NCBI GenBank assembly: GCA_900473175.1
Contig: UCKM01000025.1
Coordinates: 1 to 64,000 of the forward strand
Reading direction: 5' to 3'
DNA from: Hyphomicrobiales bacterium
Lineage (GTDB): Bacteria; Pseudomonadota; Alphaproteobacteria; Rhizobiales; Rhizobiaceae
Length of the DNA stretch: 64,000 nucleotides
Shown: positions 59,420 to 64,000 of the stretch, piece after piece
Layout of the letters: each line of letters opens with the position of its first letter
How positions within the stretch are numbered: position 1 is the first letter of the stretch
Program-made: the position numbers and the translations under genes
The notes under the pieces: generated by a model
What the model was told of the DNA's origin: nothing
Database searches by the model: none
Seen by the model: the letters and a program-made list of their open reading frames with translations, nothing else

Positions 59420-61264
59420 ATGCCGGAGTTTGCGGAAAGCAGGAAAAAACTGGTGCCGATTCATTCCGTCACAAAGTTCAGCCTTGCCGATGCCTACAGG
59501 CGTCTGTGCAAACGCTGGGTCAGTACGTCCGTCGCAAGCTCCGAGGCGCGCGACCGCGATGCACGTATGGCCGGCAGCATTTTCGCCATGCCGGTGATGC
59601 TCGGCATTGCCATGATCACCAGCCAAACCTTGATGCAAGAAGTTGCAGGTGTCGTCAGCCTTGTCGTCGGTTTCCTTGCCCTGCCGATGATTTTGTGCGG
59701 GGCGCTCTCGCTTTCGAGAGACAGCAAAGTGGTTGGTGCAACTGCGCTTGCCGTCTACGGCCTCGCCATCGCAAGTATCAGCGCGGCTGAGTCTTCGGCC
59801 AACCTTTTGCTCTGGATAATGGCTGCTGCGATGCCGCTAGAGGCTTGGCTTGTCCATCGGTCCAGAAAGGCGCTGCGGGTTTCAGCCTGTGGGGCGGGCC
59901 TCGTCATTGCCGCGCTTTTGATCGTCTCTGCGCGCAACGGAATCGCCGTGCCGCTTTCGCCTTTGACGCTGCTGGCTTGCCTCGGCTATGCCGCAGCGCT
60001 TGTTGCTAGAACAGCAGAGGCATTTGCCGGCATCGCCAGGGCGGCTCGCCGCGACGATCGCCTCGCCGATCTTGAGCGCGCCATCGAGGGTGTTGTGATC
60101 GGACTGACAATAGACGGCCAAATTGCGTCGCTGTCGCCAAAGGCGCAGGATCAGTTCGGCATGGCCCGCAGTCTTCTCATCGGCACCCCTTTGCTGGAGC
60201 GCGTGCACGTGTCGGACCGCGTACAATTTCTCGGCTTCCTCGCCGATTTGAAGGGCGGGGCCTCTGGGGTCAGCGTGGATGCGAAGTTGCGTTGCGTGGC
60301 CCCGGGCGAGTCGCCGAAACATCCACACGGTGTGCGCTTTGCCACGTACAGGCTGCGCGCGGCACCGCACAGTCAGGGCGAAGGCTTTGTCATTGTCGCG
60401 ACAGACATCTCACAGGCTGTCGCCGACCGCAACGCCTTGACCGTCGCGCGCCGCGAAGTCGAAACCGCCGAAATTGCCAAGAGCCGGTTCCTCGCTTCCG
60501 TCAGTCATGAATTGCGCACGCCGCTCAATTCGATCATCGGTTTTTCCGATGTGCTGCTGCAGGAAATCTGCGGCAAGCTGCCCGACGGGCGCCAGCGTGA
60601 ATATGTCGAACTGGTGCATCGATCAGGCACGCATCTCTTGTCCGTGGTCAATGCCATTCTCGATGTGTCGAAGATCGAAGCGGGGACCTATCCGATCTTC
60701 ACCGAGAGCTTCGCCTTCAAGGAAGCGGTGACCATGGTGCATGACATGATGGCGCATCAGGCATCGCAAAAGGGCGTTACGCTGTGCGATCGGGTCAGCC
60801 CGCGCATTGGCAATGTGGTTGCCGACAGCCGTGCGATCCATCAGGTCTTGATCAATCTCGTCTCCAACGCGATCAAGTTCACCGAAGCTGGCGGTGTGGT
60901 CACCATCGACGCGTTGATCGAAGATGACATGCTCGCCTTTTCCGTCAGCGATACCGGCATCGGCATCGCCGAAGCTGATCTAAAGACGCTGGGCCAGCCA
61001 TTTCGCCAGGTGCAGAACGACTATACGCGCAAGCACGAGGGTACCGGCCTTGGCCTTGCCACGGTCAAGGGCCTCGTCGGGCTGCATGGCGGCGACCTGC
61101 GGATAAAGAGTACGCTCGGCCAGGGTACTATCGTGGATGTGCGCATTCCGCTCAGCGGCCCCGTCATGGAACATGATCCTGAAGAGCCAGCGAACATTGT
61201 CGAATTCAGAGCTGAAAGCGGTATAAGGGGAGGTTCCTATGCGGAAGCCCGTAAATCGGCCTAG
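59420..61264 (+). CDS. Membrane PAS sensor histidine kinase, PleC/DivJ/CbrA-like
   Basis: This 614-residue kinase has about five to six transmembrane helices (residues ~50-200), a PAS-like domain (about 215-335: ERAIEGVVIGLTIDGQIASLSP), a phosphoacceptor His in RFLASVSHELRTPLNSIIGFSDVL, and an ATPase domain with LINLVSNAIKFT, DTGIGI and GTGLGLATVKGLV. The His region is that of the PleC/DivJ/PdhS group which signals to DivK in alphaproteobacteria; this assignment is by resemblance only. It overlaps the next gene by 26 bases. The start has no strong ribosome site. Confidence 0.87.
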   Translation: MPEFAESRKKLVPIHSVTKFSLADAYRRLCKRWVSTSVASSEARDRDARMAGSIFAMPVMLGIAMITSQTLMQEVAGVVSLVVGFLALPMILCGALSLSRDSKVVGATALAVYGLAIASISAAESSANLLLWIMAAAMPLEAWLVHRSRKALRVSACGAGLVIAALLIVSARNGIAVPLSPLTLLACLGYAAALVARTAEAFAGIARAARRDDRLADLERAIEGVVIGLTIDGQIASLSPKAQDQFGMARSLLIGTPLLERVHVSDRVQFLGFLADLKGGASGVSVDAKLRCVAPGESPKHPHGVRFATYRLRAAPHSQGEGFVIVATDISQAVADRNALTVARREVETAEIAKSRFLASVSHELRTPLNSIIGFSDVLLQEICGKLPDGRQREYVELVHRSGTHLLSVVNAILDVSKIEAGTYPIFTESFAFKEAVTMVHDMMAHQASQKGVTLCDRVSPRIGNVVADSRAIHQVLINLVSNAIKFTEAGGVVTIDALIEDDMLAFSVSDTGIGIAEADLKTLGQPFRQVQNDYTRKHEGTGLGLATVKGLVGLHGGDLRIKSTLGQGTIVDVRIPLSGPVMEHDPEEPANIVEFRAESGIRGGSYAEARKSA

Positions 61265-62114
61265 CAGGCGCCGTGCTCCCAAGCGGGGACGGGTCGCGGT
61301 CGTTGTCATGGCGGCGGGCACCTTGATCGCTAGCAACCCGGCGATCGCCGGTGGTACGACCGCCTTCCTCGTGACGCTTGGTTTCATCTCGGCCAACGCG
61401 CTCTGGTACCAGCCGCACGTGCATGAAGGCGTATTCTTCCGCACCCGGCCCGAGCTGGTATTCAAGCCGATCAAGCGCGAGGCGGGGCTGCTTGGGAAAG
61501 TATCGGATACACCACAGCAGGCAGACGCACCCATCCGCAAGGTTACCTCTGTTCCTGTTCCGCAAAGTCCTGATCCCATCGCTGCCGCAATCAATGGCGA
61601 TCCGGTTCTGGCGCCAGGTGGCGACCCGGAAATTGCGAAGCTGCAACAGCAACTATTGGCGCTCGGTTTCTACAGCGGGACGGTAGATGGCATCTCGGGC
61701 AAGGGCACCCGCGCCGCCATTGACGCCTATCGCAAGGCTACGGCCGATATCAACATCGAGGCCGAGCCCGCTGTGGACAAGCCAAGCGAAACCACCGCCA
61801 GCATTGCGGTACCGGCAAAGAAACCGGCACCGGCAGAGGAAAAGGCAACCGTCCAGAAGATATCGACCAATCCGGCGCAGGATAATGCTGCTGCCAACAC
61901 AACGGCGAGCAGCAGCCTGTCGCCTGCCGAGATCGTCCGCGTTCAGGCAGGCCTGCGCGCATTCGGCAATGATATGGTGGAGATCGATGGCAAGGTCGGC
62001 ACGTCGACGAAGAATGCGGTAAGCGAATTCCAGAAGCTGTTCCGCCTGCCGATCACCGGCGAACCCGATGCGAAACTCCTGGCCAAAATGCAGGAAATCG
62101 GCCTGATCAATTGA
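61239..62114 (+). CDS. Peptidoglycan-binding membrane protein
   Basis: This 291-residue protein has a basic N-terminus (RKPVNRPSRRRAPKRGR), one or two membrane helices (about 19-60), a Pro/Ala linker and two PG_binding_1 repeats. The first reads LQQQLLALGFYSGTVDGISGKGTRAAIDAYR; only its core GFYSGTVDGISGKGTRAAI is quoted here. The second is VQAGLRAFGNDMVEIDGKVG. It may anchor to the cell wall. A GGGGAGG site inside the kinase gene drives translation, so the two products are stoichiometrically linked. Confidence 0.87.
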   Translation: MRKPVNRPSRRRAPKRGRVAVVVMAAGTLIASNPAIAGGTTAFLVTLGFISANALWYQPHVHEGVFFRTRPELVFKPIKREAGLLGKVSDTPQQADAPIRKVTSVPVPQSPDPIAAAINGDPVLAPGGDPEIAKLQQQLLALGFYSGTVDGISGKGTRAAIDAYRKATADINIEAEPAVDKPSETTASIAVPAKKPAPAEEKATVQKISTNPAQDNAAANTTASSSLSPAEIVRVQAGLRAFGNDMVEIDGKVGTSTKNAVSEFQKLFRLPITGEPDAKLLAKMQEIGLIN

Positions 62115-62127
62115 TTGGAGCCAGTAC

Positions 62128-62472
62128 ATGCGCCTGACGTCGGAATTCTGGGTATCGGCGCTGGTGCGCCGCATCAACAATAGCGGCGCTTTCGCGGCGC
62201 TCAGCCACAAGGGCGCTGCCGAGGCCGGCGCCATCTTCATCAAGTTTCGCAATGCGGACGGCACCTATGATCTTTTCGGTCCCGCACCCCAGATGGTCTA
62301 TGACGAAACCAAGCCGAACGAGCGCCTGTTCACGCCGTTGAAGGCGGCATCGTCCGAAGGCGAGATCGACGCCGATCTAGACAAGCAGAAGCGCTGGGAT
62401 CGCGATTTGTGGATCGTCGAAATCGAGGACTATCGCGGCGACCGCTCGGAACTGTTCCCGACCAGCGACTAG
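62128..62472 (+). CDS. DUF1491 protein
   Basis: This 114-residue cytoplasmic protein matches DUF1491: RLTSEFWVSALVRRINNSG, AGAIFIKFRNADGTYDLFGPAPQ and RWDRDLWIVEIED. Its role is unknown. It follows the peptidoglycan-binding gene after 13 bases, probably in one operon with the kinase. Its stop overlaps the converging brnA gene by four bases. Confidence 0.88.
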   Translation: MRLTSEFWVSALVRRINNSGAFAALSHKGAAEAGAIFIKFRNADGTYDLFGPAPQMVYDETKPNERLFTPLKAASSEGEIDADLDKQKRWDRDLWIVEIEDYRGDRSELFPTSD

Positions 62473-62783
62473 ATTTTGGCCTTTTCGAGAGCTTCACTCA
62501 TCTTGGCGCGCCAATCCTTGCCGCTTGCCTTGAAGCGAGCGACGAGCGCGGGACTGAGGCGCAACGTCACCGCCTCTTTTGGGGCATCTACTTTCGGCCT
62601 ACCACGAGATCGCCTGGTGTCCTCTACGGCCTTGAAGAATTCGGCAGGCAAGACCTCCGTGGCCGGCTTCATGTTTGCCAGCTCTTCATCCGTGAGTTCC
62701 GGACTATCGACGGCGTTCCAATCGCCTTTGGCATAGCCACGCCCTTCGACAAATCCCTTCTGTTTTTGATGTTTGTTTTTCAT
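62469..62783 (-). CDS. brnA: BrnA-type antitoxin
   Basis: This 104-residue antitoxin has a ribbon-helix-helix near the C-terminus (VTLRLSPALVARFKASGKDW) preceded by RRSRGRPK and an acidic segment (DSPELTDEELANM) that contacts the toxin. It is encoded second, after the toxin, as is normal for BrnTA, and its start overlaps brnT by ATGA. Confidence 0.92.
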   Translation of the reverse strand: MKNKHQKQKGFVEGRGYAKGDWNAVDSPELTDEELANMKPATEVLPAEFFKAVEDTRRSRGRPKVDAPKEAVTLRLSPALVARFKASGKDWRAKMSEALEKAKI

Positions 62784-63028
62784 CGGAGGCTTCTCCCTTC
62801 TTTCGCACTGGCGGGCCGGAAGCTGACGATCGAAATCGCCTCGGCGCCACGCATCGCGTAGATCACGACTGCCGTGCCGTCTTCGAAATAGCCAATTGCC
62901 TTTACGCGATTCGAATGTGTGGCATCGACGAGGGCCGTGGACCAGTCGAAATATACAACATCCGCAAAGTCGAAGCCGTGCTTGTCAAGATTTGCCAGCC
63001 GCTTCGGTTCGTCCCAGATGATCTTCAC
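62780..63028 (-). CDS. brnT: BrnT-type toxin
   Basis: This 82-residue BrnT RelE-like ribonuclease has the family opening IIWDEPKRLANLDKHGFDFADV and the strands KAIGYFEDGTAVVIYAMRG and ISIVSFRPASAKEGR. The invariant Lys/His/Arg-Glu residues of the active site are present. It is the first gene of the pair; the promoter lies in 63029-63110, where no gene is seen. Confidence 0.92.
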   Translation of the reverse strand: MKIIWDEPKRLANLDKHGFDFADVVYFDWSTALVDATHSNRVKAIGYFEDGTAVVIYAMRGAEAISIVSFRPASAKEGRSLR

Positions 63029-63116
63029 TGATTATTCGTACACGTAAAATGGTTGAATTACAATATGACGCATGAAGCGTGGGGAATGGTATTGGTTCGC
63101 CGTGCTCTAAAGATGT

Positions 63117-64000
63117 CTAGGAAACCCGGCGGGCATTATTTTCATAATCCTGCGCCATCTCGCGCAGCTTCTGCCGCAGCTTTTGCGAGTTCTCTTCAGT
63201 CTTCCAGCGTTCCACGGACATCTGCGCCTTGTCCTGGTCGATCTGGCGATAGGATTGCACGAACAGGCGCAGCGAATGCAGGTCCTTGTGCACGAGGCCA
63301 AAGAGCCCCGTAAGGATCAGGTGGGCAGCCTCTGCGGACAGGCCGAGGGAGGCAAGGGCGATTGTCAATTCGGCATTGAGGCCGTGACCTACGATCCGCT
63401 TGACGTTGTCGACGTCGAGGCCCAATGCCGCGCTGAATGCCTGTTCGAACGCGGTCGTCTTCTCCAGCAGCGCGGCGTCGATCAGACGGTCGGCGAGAGC
63501 CTGATCGCTGGAGTGTCCCGCATCGCCGCTGCGCATCAGGGCTTTCAGCGCCTCGCGCGTTTCACGCAGGCGGGGTGATTCCGGTGCTGCGGGCGGCTGG
63601 GACATGCTGTCATCGCTCCCCGTGTCGAAGTGCGAGCGTATTGCGAGGGCGTTTTCGATCGCCCTGTCGTCGAAACCGTGCAATATGCGCAAAAGTTCGG
63701 GATCGGCGAGCCGCCGGCGGGCGATAACGCGCGCGTGGCCGACGCCCTTGCGGGCAATGATGTCGATAAGATCGGTGGCCTGCAGTAGCGGCGAGCGCAG
63801 CAAAAGCGATGCAGATATATCGATCTCGTCCTCGGCAAGCGCAAGGATCAAACGTTTCGGCGCATGGGGAAGTTCAGAGAGGGCCGCTGCCGCATGTCGG
63901 CGCACGCGCGGCGATGCCAGAGCCAGAAGCGGAACCGCGAGATCCTCGAGCTGCTGCGCATCGCTTCTGGCCGGCCTTGCGACGCAGCAGAATGCGGTTA
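63117..64000 (-). CDS. DUF2336 protein, 5' end beyond the window
   Basis: This is the C-terminal ~294 residues of a helical repeat-like protein. The frame has no stop up to base 64000, and the segment near the window edge (LEDLAVPLLALASPRVRRHA) is typical of DUF2336, whose members are about 370 residues. The start therefore lies outside. The protein is acidic/Ala/Leu-rich with a coiled-coil C-terminus (KLRQKLREMAQDYENNARR). The role is unknown; family members occur next to two-component genes in Rhizobiales. Confidence 0.8.
   Translation of the reverse strand, partial: TAFCCVARPARSDAQQLEDLAVPLLALASPRVRRHAAAALSELPHAPKRLILALAEDEIDISASLLLRSPLLQATDLIDIIARKGVGHARVIARRRLADPELLRILHGFDDRAIENALAIRSHFDTGSDDSMSQPPAAPESPRLRETREALKALMRSGDAGHSSDQALADRLIDAALLEKTTAFEQAFSAALGLDVDNVKRIVGHGLNAELTIALASLGLSAEAAHLILTGLFGLVHKDLHSLRLFVQSYRQIDQDKAQMSVERWKTEENSQKLRQKLREMAQDYENNARRVS

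Overview
The window reads as chromosomal DNA of an alphaproteobacterium of the order Rhizobiales (Hyphomicrobiales), most likely a Phyllobacteriaceae/Brucellaceae relative. Supporting this are a MucR/Ros-family regulator, DUF5330, DUF1491, DUF2336 and DUF6456 proteins, a choline-sulfate betI-betC-bet cluster, a rhizobial-type asparaginase, a protein resembling the Mesorhizobium pyridoxamine-pyruvate aminotransferase, and inverted repeats of the short palindromic kind common in these genomes. Coding density is high and GC is about 60 percent. No prophage, insertion sequence or CRISPR array was found. The only RNA genes or elements recognised are one tRNA-Pro(CGG) and one cobalamin riboswitch. 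This identification comes from reading the sequence; no database search was run.

Layout. 1-2.5 kb: an ABC ATPase/binding-protein pair (minus strand) behind a Zur-like palindrome and a cobalamin riboswitch, with no permease in view. 2.5-9.2 kb: a three-gene transglutaminase / ATP-grasp / alpha-E operon. 9.3-15.7 kb: a pyridoxamine-pyruvate-aminotransferase-like gene followed by a complete peptide-type ABC importer. 15.8-19.6 kb: an SPW membrane protein, tRNA-Pro, a GDP-mannose pyrophosphorylase fused to an AGE-fold isomerase, and a small secreted protein. 19.7-25.2 kb: choline-sulfate to betaine genes in the order betI-betC-betA-betB, with a BetI-type operator. 25.3-36.3 kb: an SCP-x-type thiolase, asparaginase, a Tat-exported beta-helix protein, a Gre-like factor, a Doc/AbrB-type toxin-antitoxin pair, corA coupled to the two methylmalonyl-CoA mutase subunits, an SDR and a DUF2267-like protein.

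36.6-43.4 kb: a HerA-like DUF853 ATPase, a GH20 lipoprotein, an L,D-transpeptidase, a branched-chain aminotransferase and an Fe/Mn superoxide dismutase. 43.4-47.1 kb: an uncommon cluster of response regulator, FkbM methyltransferase, periplasmic molybdopterin-fold protein and membrane histidine kinase. 47.2-54.7 kb: EVE and VOC proteins with a YafY/WYL regulator, an AT-rich stretch, a W-D-R repeat secreted protein, two cytochromes c, an oligopeptidase B-like protease and MsrB. 55-64 kb: MucR, a protein consisting only of the DnaA domain IV fold coupled to a DUF6456 protein, VapBC, SufE, DUF5330, a PleC/DivJ-like kinase overlapping a peptidoglycan-binding protein, DUF1491, BrnTA, and a DUF2336 gene cut by the window end.

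The main themes are uptake and catabolism (betaine, amino acids, peptides, propionyl-CoA via B12), envelope functions and regulation. The best candidates for undescribed biology are the FkbM/molybdopterin-fold two-component cluster, the DnaA-domain-IV-only protein with a near-consensus DnaA box upstream, the transglutaminase/ATP-grasp operon, and the permease-less ABC pair under apparent dual B12/Zur-like control.
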